From: Owenia fusiformis
Lineage: Eukaryota; Annelida; Polychaeta; Sabellida; Oweniidae
Assembly: GCA_903813345.2 (NCBI GenBank)
Contig: CAIIXF020000001.1
Span: 34,565,366 to 34,629,365, forward strand
Length of the DNA stretch: 64,000 nucleotides
Reading direction: 5' to 3'
Part shown: positions 32,956 to 45,268 of the stretch, piece after piece
How positions within the stretch are numbered: position 1 is the stretch's first letter
Layout of the letters: every line of letters starts with the position of its first letter
Translations under genes and position numbers: made by a program
Notes under the pieces: model-generated
Seen by the model: only the letters and a program-made list of their open reading frames with translations
Databases searched by the model: none
What the model was told of the DNA's origin: nothing

Positions 32956-35169
32956 AGACAAAATCGTGTTTAATAACTAGCAATACCAATGTTACAACCA
33001 TCTTACCCGGTCCTTAGTACTCGCAATCCTTGATTATTGATACACTTATTTGGAAGGTTATTTGAGCTTACCCGTTGGTATTGATACACTTATCTGTGTT
33101 TTTTAGGCCCGAATACTGAGGTTTATTTTTTTAATTATTGAGTCTTATTCTATTGCATTAATATGTAGTTGACTTTGTAACTACGGACGTGATATGATAG
33201 GTCTATTACATAATATGTATATATAAATATCGTGATGATTAATGAATCTAGATGAAGACTAATCATTAAAACAAACTTAGACGACATTTAATATTTAAAG
33301 TGTGCGCCTGATCCGGCTACGTATAGCACAGAGTTTATACTGGCGGATTAGACTAGTTCATTTTTTATATGTGTGTGAAAGCTTTCTCTTATTTGCGTTT
33401 TTTTCGTTTAGTACGGTTTTGTTATAATTGCCGAGGTCATATAACCGGGATAAAACAATGATTATCGTTGACTGCCCACGCACAAAACATACGTTGAGTG
33501 AACAGTGTTATTACAAACAGGCTTTAGAATACAAAGCGTAGTGTGATAATAAGCTGCACACTACCACTGCTGCATGTACATATTACTAATTTACTAGGGC
33601 TCCCAAAGAGTGGATAGGGAGGTTGTGTTTGTCACTTTTAAATTTTACATTTCAAAATTGTCATTTCACATGTCATAATTTGTTGGTTTCATTCGTTTAG
33701 CCAATCAAAACATTGTAAAACAATAAATTGTCTGTTACGTACAATCAATTTTGTTCAGTTTTGATTAGTTGTCAGAATAAAGTTACGTTCATCTGAATCC
33801 ATGTATCAAAACAAAAATCCTATTTTCACTTCAAAATACTTCAGTGAGATGAAGGCTCGGAATTGTCACATGCAATAACTTATTGTCGTATTCGTTATTT
33901 TATCTTCTCGATAGTAGCATTTAGTCGCACATTTGATGCCAGGTCACCTTGTCGCGTACCTCTTGGGGAACCCCACATTTATGTGTGTACTCACTACTCA
34001 TGGAAGTAAATTCCCCGGTGTAGCCGAGAGCCACAAACTTTTCAACAGGTTCGAAATGACCAATTTCTCTCATATATACTCTAAATATTTTATTATTTAG
34101 CACCTACAAAGTATTGCTAATAACCATATGTAATTTCAACAAGGAAACTTATCTGGCTACATATAAATTCAATATCAACACTAGCTGTTCTCTCAACACG
34201 TCCTGGCTTACCTTGTGGTGACAAACCCTGGATTTTCGCTATTTATAGTTTATCAACACCTGGACGCATGCGCATTTTATACTTTATCGGGCACTTTAAA
34301 GAAAAATGATTTGATAGATAACTTATGCATGTATAAGTCTCTTAGTAAAAAAAATTAAGGGAAGCGGGTTTCGTGATTTAACAGAGGACAACAAGGTATC
34401 AATGTTGTTGTCTACGATCCCGGGTTTACGCTATTTATTTACAGTTTGTAGATTAAAGATCCTTATTTAAAGACAACGTCGTCTTTATGAATTATTTAAG
34501 ACATCAGTAGTCACAGAAATTGATTATCCGAAGAGGATACCGAGTTCTGACCAGCAGACGAACAATTGCAGACATGGGCTTAGTTTGTTTATTTAACAGT
34601 TAGATTTGTTGACTTACTGATCCGTATTGTAATCTCTGGGAAGACGTTATTTTTATTTATTCTATACTTTGTATTTGCGTCCAATGTAATAAAGTTGATA
34701 CTTTTATGAACAAGAGTTTCATTTTAATGGCCATTTTGTATGCCTTTTATTTCCACACCATGTTTTGATTTTGCCTCGATGTTATTGTGTCATAGTGTTT
34801 TTGCTATAAAATTCAAGAAATGTCAACTTTTTAATTAAGGAATGTTGGTTACTCTCTTGTGGTAAATCAAATTGTTGATGATGTCAACGGATCATGAGAT
34901 AACACATTGTCCGGGGAAAGATATCAATATCAGTTGTATATCGGATAGAAAAATAAATATTATAGTAGATGCTAATTGTTTGCTCTGAAATAATGTGACT
35001 AATGACTATTCCAGCGAATCAGGTAGATATTTCAACGGTTTTCGCGTAATGAAAGAATTTAGTTTTCGTTTCTATTAATTTGACAAGTAGGGTCGTTGAT
35101 AAACACATATAAGTATTTATTGGAAGTACTTGTTTTAACAGTCTTTTCGCTTCTCCTTTTGTCTCTCGA
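32956..35169. other. Intergenic stretch without gene
   Basis: Unique AT-rich sequence. Frames of about 60 codons occur (for example minus strand 34103-33921), but none shows a recognised domain or exon context. No RNA gene was seen. Confidence 0.4.
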
Positions 35170-35407
35170 CAGGCATAGGCGTAGCCAGGGGGGGGGGGGG
35201 GGGTTGCAGTGCATAACCAATAAAATAGAACCAAGAAATAGAAGAAGAGATAGAAGCTTCAAGCTCAATTTTGAAGGAAGTTGCATCTTTTGGCTTGCTT
35301 TTGCCACGATCGCAACCCCCTCCCCCGACTGAAAACCGTTATTGTTTTTTGGAGATCGCCCCCCCCCCCCCCCCCCCCCCCCCGACTGAAAGTTGTCTAC
35401 GCCCCTG
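35170..35407. mobile_element. CAGGGGCGTAGCC-type miniature element, intact copy
   Basis: The left end reads CAGGCATAGGCGTAGCCAG and the right end, inverted, CAGGGGCGTAGAC. It has a 16-G run next to the left end (35188-35203) and a 25-C run near the right (35359-35383). The words CGACTGAAAACCG and CGACTGAAAG mark the right side. This copy serves as a template for recognising the split copy at 37161-37216 plus 45190-45268. Confidence 0.75.
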
Positions 35408-35784
35408 AACATGGATAATAGGGGCACTATTACGCTGCGTGCAGAGTCTAATTATAAACTACGAGAAGACGAAACTCTCATTTAAGAAGTGAAGTCGAAC
35501 AAATGCAAAGGGTAGGGTATTATAGAAGGGGATCATGTAAAAGCACGATCTATTTCAAAACGCCTTTAACTTTTGTTCTTCAACTGTTGCCCTTTGTGCA
35601 TTTCAAAAATAAAATATCTTAATCCGATTTGTTCCACCTTTCTTTTCGCTCAGTTCTGCAATATTATCGTTATGTCCATATGTTGTTTAGGATTATGTCA
35701 TTTGCGAAATAGCTGTAAGACATTATGAGAATGAAGATGGGAGTTTCCACGATAATGTTGTTCACATGATTTTATACACATACC

Positions 35785-36466
35785 TGCATAACAATCGGAG
35801 ACAGAAGTCTTAATATTGTCCAATCAAAAAATAAGAATCTAACATTTAATGATAACAAAAGGATTAATTGCTTAGTTCTCTTTGTCTTAGTCTTTGTTTT
35901 CTTAAATGCGGAAGTGTACCAACATCACCTAGATTACATAAGAGATCATCTAACAGTCTAAAATTGCTCTTAATTGCAAGTTAATGCATTCCGATCAAAA
36001 TTTGTATACCTGTAATTTGGGGGGGGGCGATGTTACATCACATAACTACAACGTTCATATAGAAATATACAATAAGCATGTCCGTATAAAAGCTAAAATT
36101 ATAAAAACTCATTTCAAAGTCATTCTGTTCATGGAAGCGTCAAGTTATGAAAAACAATGCTAAACACTCAAACAAGTCGACTTGATTACCTTTGAAAACT
36201 TCTTGAGAGGAAATGGACAAATGTATTTTTCGAACTCATTAGCACGTCTGTCTGATTGAAATACTATTTTTTAAATACAAACATAAATGATTTAATCTTG
36301 GTCAGAAGTCTGAACATTGTCCAACAAAATAATAAGAATCTAACATTTAATGATTACAAAAGGATTAATTGCTATATAGTCTTTGTTTTTCTAACGGCGG
36401 AAGTGTACCAACATCACCTTGATTACAGAAGAGATCATCTAACAGTCTAAAATTGCTTTTAATTCC
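35785..36466. repeat. Direct duplication of about 180 bp
   Basis: 35785-35990 and 36295-36466 share TAAGAATCTAACATTTAATG, AAAAGGATTAATTGCT and GAAGTGTACCAACATCACCT in the same order and orientation, spaced about 510 bp. Unique sequence with a G run (36019-36027) lies between. No gene recognised. Confidence 0.75.
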
Positions 36467-37160
36467 CGGGTTTTAATTACGTTTTATGAATAGACTTTTT
36501 TGCCTCTATTCTCATTTTTAAATCTGTTTCTGTCTGCGTATTTAACAATTGTGATAAATTATTCAGTTAGTGTCGAAATCAAAACAATTTTCTACATTTA
36601 ATTTAATAGTCCCCTCCTCTTGCACTGACTAAATATTAAAATAAGCCAGTCTGATTGCGAATTTACAAATCCTGTAAAAGTAGCTTCAAACCGCCTTTTA
36701 ATCAGAGAAAACAATAAGTTAATTCATCTGATTGCGAAAATACGAATCAATCTGATTATCTGATCTCCATGCTATTTGATTCGTGCATTATCTACAAGTC
36801 AGTCGGGCAAGGGTGAAATTATTTCATTTGAAAACAGAAATAAATATCAGAACCCCTCTAGCATAACTATTCGGAAGAAATTCATACAAAAATAAGGTAC
36901 ACAACTGATGAAGGGTCGCACGCAATGCACGCGCACCTCTCCTCCTCCTCCGTGTTTGCCCACACACGACCATATTTGACAATTTTTCTAAAAGCGTTTT
37001 CCCCGGGAATATAGGTGAAGCGGTTGCCAGAAGTCACACAGCTTGGGAGTCAGGGTATCCTGATCCATGCCTCAACGCCTGACGGGTCTGATATTTAGAC
37101 TAAGAGGGGGTGCAAAAATTATTAGGGGGCGGGGTAAACGTGAAAGTTTCCAAAATATCC
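36467..37160. other. Intergenic stretch without gene
   Basis: Unique sequence. Nothing coding or repeated in this window was seen. Confidence 0.35.
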
Positions 37161-37216
37161 AAAGGCGCAGCCAGGAGGGGGGGGTGCGATCGCAACCTCC
37201 CCCATAACAATAAAAA
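37161..37216. mobile_element. Left half of a CAGGGGCGTAGCC-type element split by the array
   Basis: GGCGCAGCCAGG, a G run and CCCATAACAATAAAA match the left part of the intact copy at 35170-35407 (GGCGTAGCCAGG, G run, GCATAACCAATAAAA). The match stops where the higher-order array begins. The right half appears 8 kb away at 45190-45268. Confidence 0.65.
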
Positions 37217-40200
37217 CTAGACTTTGGAAATTGAACGAAGTTCAATTTCAGACTCCAGATCTAGACTTTTTGGCCGAGTCATCCAGAATAAGCAGAGTCA
37301 TCCAAAATAAGCTGAGTCATCCAGAAAAAGATGGATGGATGAAAAAGGAAGGAAGGATAGGCTAGAATAGGAAGGAACGATAGGATAGGATAGGAAAGAA
37401 TGATAGAATAGAATATGAAGAAGGAATAGAATAGGAAGGATAGGAAGGAGAGGATACGAAGGAAAGGTAGATAAGAAGGATACGATAGGATCACAAAGGA
37501 AGGATGGATGCATTTTTCAATATTTTCTTCTCTACTCTTGACTTTCTATCAGGATACCATCAGATCGATTTTTCTCGAAATTTCAAAATGCCATAACTTT
37601 CGAATCGGAAGTCGGATCGAAATTTGGTTTGCAGACTCAGATTCCTGAGAAAATTCTACCCTTAATTCATAACTCATATGTTAAATTTGGAGAACTTTTT
37701 ATTTTGACCTACTTTTCGGACACCATATCTCAAAAGTGGGTAGAAATACTTTCTGACGGCAAAAGGCTAACACTATTAGCACACTTTTTCCTACCTTTAT
37801 ACAAAATTTTGAAGCAAATCATTCAAACATAGTGTCAGAATCGCAAAAATAAGGAAAAACTATGAATTTGACCTAGATTTTGACCTGGGGATTTTGGTGT
37901 CCAAATTTTGAAGTAAGGTAGCCTTCGAGGTCCCCTTCTTTCATAGGCTTTCATTATTTTAAGCTGTACTTAGTCTATATCTCGAATTTTACACTTCAAA
38001 AAAATCTTTTTTCCCATTGACATAACATGTGGCACCAAATTTAGCGATTTTTGAGCTTTCAAAATGTCATAACTTCCGAACAGGAAGTCGGATCGAAATT
38101 TGATTTGCAGATTCGGATTCCTGAGAAAATTCTATACTTAATTCATAACTCAAACGTTAAGTTTGGAGAATTTTTTATTTTGACCTACTTTTCGGGCACC
38201 ATATCTCAAAAGTGTGGCAAAATACTTTCTGACGGCAAAAGGCTTACACTATAAGCACACTCTTGGCTACATGTATACAAAATTTCTAAGAATATAATCA
38301 ATCTGTAGTGTCAGAATCGCAAAAATAAGGAAAAACTTTGAATTTGACCTAGATTTTGACCTAGGCATTTTGGTGTCCAAATTTTTATGAAAAGAAGGTT
38401 TTGAGGTCCCTTTCTTTTATGGGCTTCCATTATGTTTAGCTGTGCTTAGTCTGTATCTCGTATTTTACACTTCAAAACAAATAATTTTCCCATTGAATTA
38501 ACATGGGGCACCAAATTTAGCGATTTTTGAATTTTCAAAACGCCATAACTTCTGAACCGAAAGTCAGATCGAAATTTGGTTTTCAGATTCGGAATCCTGA
38601 GAAAATCACCTATATAATAAGACTGATATCCTGGACATTGGATTCGGAGAATTTTTTTTTGGACCTCGTTTTCGGACACTAATATCTCGAAATCGGTTTG
38701 AGATACCAAAAAACTAAATCGACCCTAGATTTTCTACTTTTTTTATGAGGAACACAATGAAAAAAACCCGGATCAAAAATATTGAAGGACGACCGAGAAA
38801 ATCGAAAAAAGTGACAAAGTACTGGATTTGACCTAGTTCTCGACCTTTGACCTAGATAAAAATTTGACCCAATTTCCCACCAACTAGATACTGAACCTAA
38901 ATGAACTGTATAATGGTCTTTACTGAATACCTTATAGTTATTGAAAAAACTCTTAAAGAAAAATAATAATAACTAGACCTGGGAAATTGAACAAGTTCAA
39001 TTTCAGACTCCAGATTCTTCTGGGGTTTTTAAAAAGACAGATGGACAGACGGATGGAAGGACGGACTGGCTGGACTTGGACTGGACCTTGACTGGATTTG
39101 AACCTTGACTGGATTGAACCTGGGCTGGTCTTGGACTGGACTTAGACTATACTTGGACCTGTACTGGCCTTGGAACTGGACTGGAATTGACCTGAACCTG
39201 GACTTTGACTGGACTGGAACCTGATTTGGACTAAGACCTGGACTTGGACCTGTAAATGGACTGGACAGGTATTTTTTCGATTTTTTCTTCACTTCTCTTG
39301 ACTTTCTATAAGGCTATCATCAGATCGATTTTTCTCGAAATGCCATAACTTTTGAACAGGAAGTCTGATCGAAATTTGATTTGCAGATTCGGATTCCTGA
39401 GAAAATTCTATCTTTAATTCATAACTCATACGTTAAATTTGGAGAACTCTTTATTTTGACCTACTTTTCGGACACACCATAACTTCCGAACCGGAAGTCG
39501 GATTGACATTTGGTTTGCAGATTCGGATTCCTGACAGAATTCTACCCTTAATTCATAACTCATATGTTCAATTTGGAAAACTTTTTATTTTGACCTACTT
39601 TTCGGACACCATATCTCAAAAGTGGGCCAAAATACTTTCTGACGGCAAAAGGCTAACACTATTAGCCCACTCTTGGCTACATATATACACAATTTCGAAG
39701 AATATAATTAAAGTGTAGTGTCAGGATCGCAAAAATAAGGATAAACTATGAATTTGACCTAGATTTTGACTTGGGGATTTTGGTGTCCAAATTTTGAAGT
39801 TAAGTAGCCTTCTTTCATAGGCTTTCATTATTTTAAGCTGTACTTAGTCTAAATCTCGTATTTTACACTTCAAAAAAATCTTTTTTCCCATTGCCATAAC
39901 ATGGGGCACCAAATTTAGCGATTTTTGAGCTTTCAAAATGTAATAACTTCCAAACCGGAAGTCGGATCGAAATTTGGTTTGCAGATTCGGATTCCTGAGG
40001 AAATTCTATACTTAATTCATAACTCAAACGTAAAATTTGGAGAATTTCTTATTTTGACCTACTTTTCGGACACCATATCTCAAAAGTGGGGCAAAATACT
40101 TTCTGACGGCAAAGGGCTATCACTATTAGCACACTCTTGGCTACATGTATACAAAATTTAGAAGAATATAATTAATCTGTAGTGTCAGAATCGCAAAAAT

Positions 40201-42791
40201 AAGGAAAAACTTTGAATTTGACCTAGATTTTGACCTAGGCATTTTGGTGTCCAAATTTTGAAGCTAGATGGCTTTTTAGGTCCCATTCTTTTAAAGGCTT
40301 TCATTACATTTAGCAGAACTCGGTCTATATTTCGTATTTTTCACTTCAAAAAAATATTTTTTCCCATTGATTTAACATCGGCATCAAATTTAGCGATTTT
40401 CGAGCTTTCAAAACGCCATAACTTTCGAACCGGAAGTTCGATTTGAATTCGGTTTTCAGATTCGGAATCCTGAGAAAATTTCCTATAAGACTAATATCAT
40501 GGACATTTGATTCAGAGAACTTTTTTTTGGACCTCGTTTTCGGACACTGATATCTCGAAATCGGTTCGAGATATCAAAAATCTAAATCGTATTGCGTTTT
40601 TCTACTTTTTTATGAGGAACACAATGAAAAAACCCGGATCAAAAATATTGAAGGACGACCGAGATAATGGGAAAAAGTGACAAAGTACTGGATTTGACCT
40701 AGATAAAAATTTGACCCCATTTCCCACCAACTAGATACTAGACCTTATTTGACCATATAATAGTCTTGAAAAGATACCTTATAGTTATTGAGAAAACGTG
40801 CACAGTAAAATAAGAATAAGAATAAGAACTAGATTTTGGAAATTGAACGAGTTCAATTTCAGACTCCAGATCTAGACTTTTTTAAGCCCAGTCATCCAGA
40901 ATAAGCCGAGTCATCCAGAATAAGCTGAGTCATCAAAAATAAGCTGAATCATCCAGAAAAAGGTTGATAGGCGGATTGAATAGGAAGAAGGAATAGGATA
41001 GAATAGGAAGGAACGATAGGATAGAATAGAAAAGAAGGATAGGAGAGAATAGGAAGAAAGGATAGGATATGGAGGATAGGAAGTAAAAAATATGAAAGAA
41101 GGATAGATAGGAAGGATAGGATAGGATCAGATAGGAAGGATAGGATCAGATAGGAAGGATAGGATAGGATCAGATAGGATAGGAATGATGGATGGATGAT
41201 GGATATCATCAGATCGATTTTTCTCGAAATTTCATAATTTCCAGACCGGAAGTCAGATCGAAATTTGGTTTGCAGATTCGAATTCCTGACAAAATTCTAC
41301 CCCTAATTCATAACTCATACGTTAAATTTGGGAACTTTTTATTTTGACCTACTTTTTGGACACGCCATTGCTTTCGAACCGGAAGTCGGATCGAAATTTG
41401 GTTTGCAGATTCGGATTCCGGACAAAATTCTACTCCTAATTCATAACTCATACATTAAATTTGGAGAACTTCTTATTTTGACCTACTTTTCGGACACCAT
41501 ATCTCAAAAGTGGGTCAAAATACTTTCTGACGGCAAAAGGCTAACACTATTAGCACACTCTTGGCTTCTTATATACACTATTTCGAAGAATATAATTAAA
41601 GTGTAGTGTCAGAATCGCAAAAATAAGAATAAACTATGAATTTGACCTAGATTTTGACCTAGGGATTTTGGTGTCCAAATTTTGAAGTTAGGTAGCCTTC
41701 GAGGTCCCCTTCTTTCATAGGCTTTCATTATTTTAAGCTGTACTTAGTCTATATCTCGTATTTTACACTTCAAAAAAATCTTTTTTCCCATTGACATAAC
41801 ATGGGGCACCAAATTTAGTGATTTTTGAGCTTTCAAAATGTCATAACTTCCGAACCGGAAGTCGGATCGAAATTTGGTGTGCAGATTCGGATTCCTGAAA
41901 AGATTCTATACTTAATTCATAACTCAAATGTTAAATTTGGAAAAAAAAAATTTTTGACCTACTTTTCGGACACCATATCTCAAAAGTGGGGCAAAATACT
42001 TTCTGACGGCAAAAGGCTAACACTATTAGCACACTCTTTGCTACATGCATACAAAATTTCGAAGAATATAATTAATCTGTAGTGTCAGAATAGCAAAAAT
42101 AAGGAAAAACTTTGAATTTGACCTAGATTTTGACCTAAGCATTTTGGTGTCCAAATTTTGAAGCTAGATGGCTTTTGAGGTCCCATTCTTTTATGGGCTT
42201 CCATTATATTTAGCTGAACTCAATCTATATTTCGTATTTTTCACTTCAAAAAAATCTTTTTTCCCATTGACTTAACATGGGCACCAAATTTAGCGATTTT
42301 TGAGCTTTCAAAACGCGATTACTTCCGAATTGGAAGTCTGATTCGAATTTGGTTTTCAGATTCGGAATCCTGAGAAAATTTTCTATAAGACTAATATCAT
42401 GGACATTTGATTCGGAGAACTTTTTTTTGAACCTCGTTTTCGGACACTGATATCTCGAAATCGGTTTGAGATATCAAAAAACAAAATCGATACTGGGTTT
42501 TCTACTTTTTTATAAGGAACACAATGAAAAAACCCCGGATCGAAAATATTAAAGGACGACCGAGAAAATCGAAAAAAGTGACAAAGTACTGGATTTGACC
42601 TAGTTCTTGACCTTTGACCTAGATAAAAATTTGACCCAATTTCTGAGGAACTAGATTCTGGACCTAAATTGACCAAATGACTGACTTTACTAAAAACCTT
42701 ATGGTTATTGAGAAAACTGGTTTAGAATAATAAGAATAAGAATAAGAAAACTGACGAAAACAATAGACTCCAGATTTTATCTGGAGTCTAA

Positions 42792-43505
42792 TAATAGGAT
42801 TTGGCTATACGCGTTTCGAGGGTAATGGCTCTACGGACGCTTTGAGGGCCTATAACGGTCGATTAAAGGACGGGTAATCGTCGGAGGTAGCTGGGGATAA
42901 TGCCTGGCTCGTGCTTTGCGGATCCGTCGAGGTCAAAAAATAGTTCTTCAAAAAATAGGCCTTCCAGACGTCCATATAGGGCTTTCGACATAGATTCGAG
43001 CAGCGTACGTATCGTTCTACATTCCGCAATCGTTAGTTGGACGAAGGGAAATGTTGTTTTAGAAATGCTCTAGTCATCGTTCTGGCCTATTTTCTTTCAA
43101 ATGTCTGTTGTTCGCAGAGATACGTATACATCGTGCATTCGTGCCGTCTAGATATACGGCAACGGTGGCCCGTACGCGAACTTCAAACGCGTATATCTCG
43201 ATAACTAATGGTCGGATTTCAGTTTGGTTCACAGTTTTTTTAAAGCTCGGAAAACTGTCTTTCCGACCAGCTAGTTTTCCTCCGATTCTGACTTCTTAAG
43301 GAGGCTCGAGAGGCCAAAATAGCGGAAATGCAGATTTCGACCTAGATTTCGACCTTTGACCCAGATAAGGATTTGACCTAATTTCCCATCAATTACGCCT
43401 AGCCCCCTAACAACGTGTATGAGTAGATTTATCCAAATATCTCACGTTAATGAGCACGTGTGTGTAGAAAGATTTTTGCTTTTGCACATACAAAAGCAAA
43501 AATCA
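42792..43505 (+). repeat. Divergent GC-richer unit within the array, with terminal hairpin
   Basis: This segment sits between units 3 and 4. It keeps only family phrases (TCGACCTAGATTTCGACC, TCGGATTTCAG, ATTTGACCTAATTTCCCA) at low similarity. It ends in a hairpin with 14-bp arms, GATTTTTGCTTTTG and its complement (about 43470-43503), directly followed by ACTAGA, the start of unit 4. Confidence 0.65.
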
Positions 43506-44929
43506 CTAGACCTGGGAAATTGAACAAGTTCAATTTCAGACTCCAGATTCTTCTGGGGTTTTTAAAAAGACAGATGGACAGACGGATGGAAGGACGGACT
43601 GGCTGGACTTGGACTGGACCTTGACTTGATTTGAACCTTGACTGGATTGAACCTGGGCTGGTCTTGGACTGGACTTAGACTATACTTGGACCTGTACTGG
43701 CCTTGGAACTGGACTGGAATTGACCTGAACCTGGACTTTGACTGGACTGGAACCTGATTTGTACTGAGACCTGGACTTGGACCTGTAAATGGACTGGACA
43801 GGTATTTTTTCGATTTTTTTCTTCACTTCTCTTGACTTTCTATAAGGCTATCATCAGATCGATTTTTATCGAAATTTCAAAATGCCATAACTTTTGAACA
43901 GGAAGTCTGATCGAAATTTGATTTGCAGATTCGGATTCGTATTTTACACTTCAAAAAAATCTTTTTTCCCATTGCCATAACATGGGGCACCAAATTTAGC
44001 GATTTTTGAGCTTTCAAAATGTCATAACTTCCCGGAAGTCGGATCGAAATTTGGTTTGCAGATTCGGATTCCTGAGGAAATTCTATACTTAATTCATAAC
44101 TCAAACGTTAAATTTGGAGAATTTCTTATTTTGACCTACTTTTCGGACACCATATCTCAAAAGTGGGGCAAAATACTTTCTGACGGCAAAGGGCTATCAC
44201 TATTAGCACACTCTTGGCTACATGTATACAAAATTTAGAAGAATATAATTAATCTGTAGTGTCAGAATCGCAAAAATAAGGAAAAACTTTGAATTTGACC
44301 TAGATTTTGACCTAGGCATTTTGGTGTCCAAATTTTGAAGCTAGATGGCTTTTTAGGTCCCATTCTTTTAAAGGCTTTCATTACATTTAGCAGAACTCGG
44401 TCTATATTTCGTATTTTTCACTTCAAAAAAATATTTTTTCCCATTGATTTAACATGGGCACCAAATTTAGCGATTTTTGAGCTTTCAAAACGCCATAACT
44501 TTCGAACCGGAAGTCCGATTTGAATTTGGTTTTCAGATTCGGAATCCTGAGAAAATTTCCTATAAGACTAATATCATGGACATTTGATTCAGAGAACTTT
44601 TTTTGGACCTCGTTTTCGGACACTGATATCTCGAAATTGGTTCGAGATATCAAAAATCTAAATCGTATTGCGTTTTTCTACTTTTTTATGAGGAACACAA
44701 TGAAAAAAACCCGGATCAAAAATATTGAAGGACGACCGAGATAATGGGAAAAAGTGACAAAGTACTGAATTTGACCTAGTTCTTGACCTTTGACCTAGAT
44801 AAAAATTTGACCCCATTTCCCACCAACTAGATACTAGACCTTATTTGACCATATAATAGTCTTGAAAAGATACCTTATAGTTATTGAGAAAACATGCACA
44901 GTAAAATAAGAATAAGAATAAGAATAAAC

Positions 44930-45147
44930 AAAAGAGGCAAAAACAATAGACTCCAGATTTCATCTGGAGTCTAATAAGAATAAGAATAAACAAAAGAGGC
45001 AAAAACAATAGACTCCAGATTTCATCTGGAGTCTAATAAACAAAAGAGGCAAAAACAATAGACTCCAGATTTCATCTGGAGTCTAATAAGAAGAAGAAGA
45101 ATACTGGCAAAAACAATAGACTCCAGATTGACATCTGGAGTCTAATA
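44930..45147 (+). repeat. Four tandem copies of the unit-end hairpin
   Basis: AGACTCCAGAT..ATCTGGAGTCT hairpins occur at about 44948, 45008, 45058 and 45117, separated by AAGAATAAG/AAACAAAAGAGGC spacers. The final unit thus has its 3' end amplified. Confidence 0.8.
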
Positions 45148-45189
45148 AAAAGCTGAGAAAGAAGAAGAAAGGAGCATTAAAATGCCACA

Positions 45190-45268
45190 ATCATACCCTC
45201 CTTGACTGAAAACCGAAATCTTTTTGGCGATTGCATCCCCCCCTGACTGAAAGCTGGCTACGCCCCTG
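45190..45268. mobile_element. Right half of the split CAGGGGCGTAGCC-type element
   Basis: GACTGAAAACCG, CCCCCCTGACTGAAAGCTGG and the terminal CTACGCCCCTG match the right part of 35170-35407. Together with 37161-37216 it would make one element of usual size. Confidence 0.65.

Larger units (their letters stand above)
37217..45165 (+). repeat. Higher-order tandem array of about 1.8-kb units
   Basis: Four related large units start at about 37217, 38973, 40829 and 43506. Each start has CTAGA followed by a short palindrome (AAATTGAAC..GTTCAATTT) and ACTCCAGAT. Each then has a simple-repeat block of about 200 bp: GGATAGGAA type in units 1 and 3, CTGGACTTGGACTGG type in units 2 and 4. Sub-repeats of about 480 bp follow, marked by CCGGAAGTCGGATCGAAATT, ACTTTTCGGACACCATATCT and TTTCTGACGGCAAA. 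Units end in AAGAATAAG runs and an ACTCCAGAT..ATCTGGAGT hairpin. Frames of 60-92 codons recur but track the repeat. Confidence 0.82.

Noticed and set aside
33921-34103. Minus-strand 60-codon frame
   Set aside because: No recognised family, splice context or neighbours. This length is expected by chance.
37279-44744. Recurrent 60-92 codon frames in the 37-45 kb array, such as those with FSDTISQKW
   Set aside because: Similarity between copies follows DNA repeat similarity, including the non-coding parts. There is no known domain and no sign of codon-level constraint that I can see.
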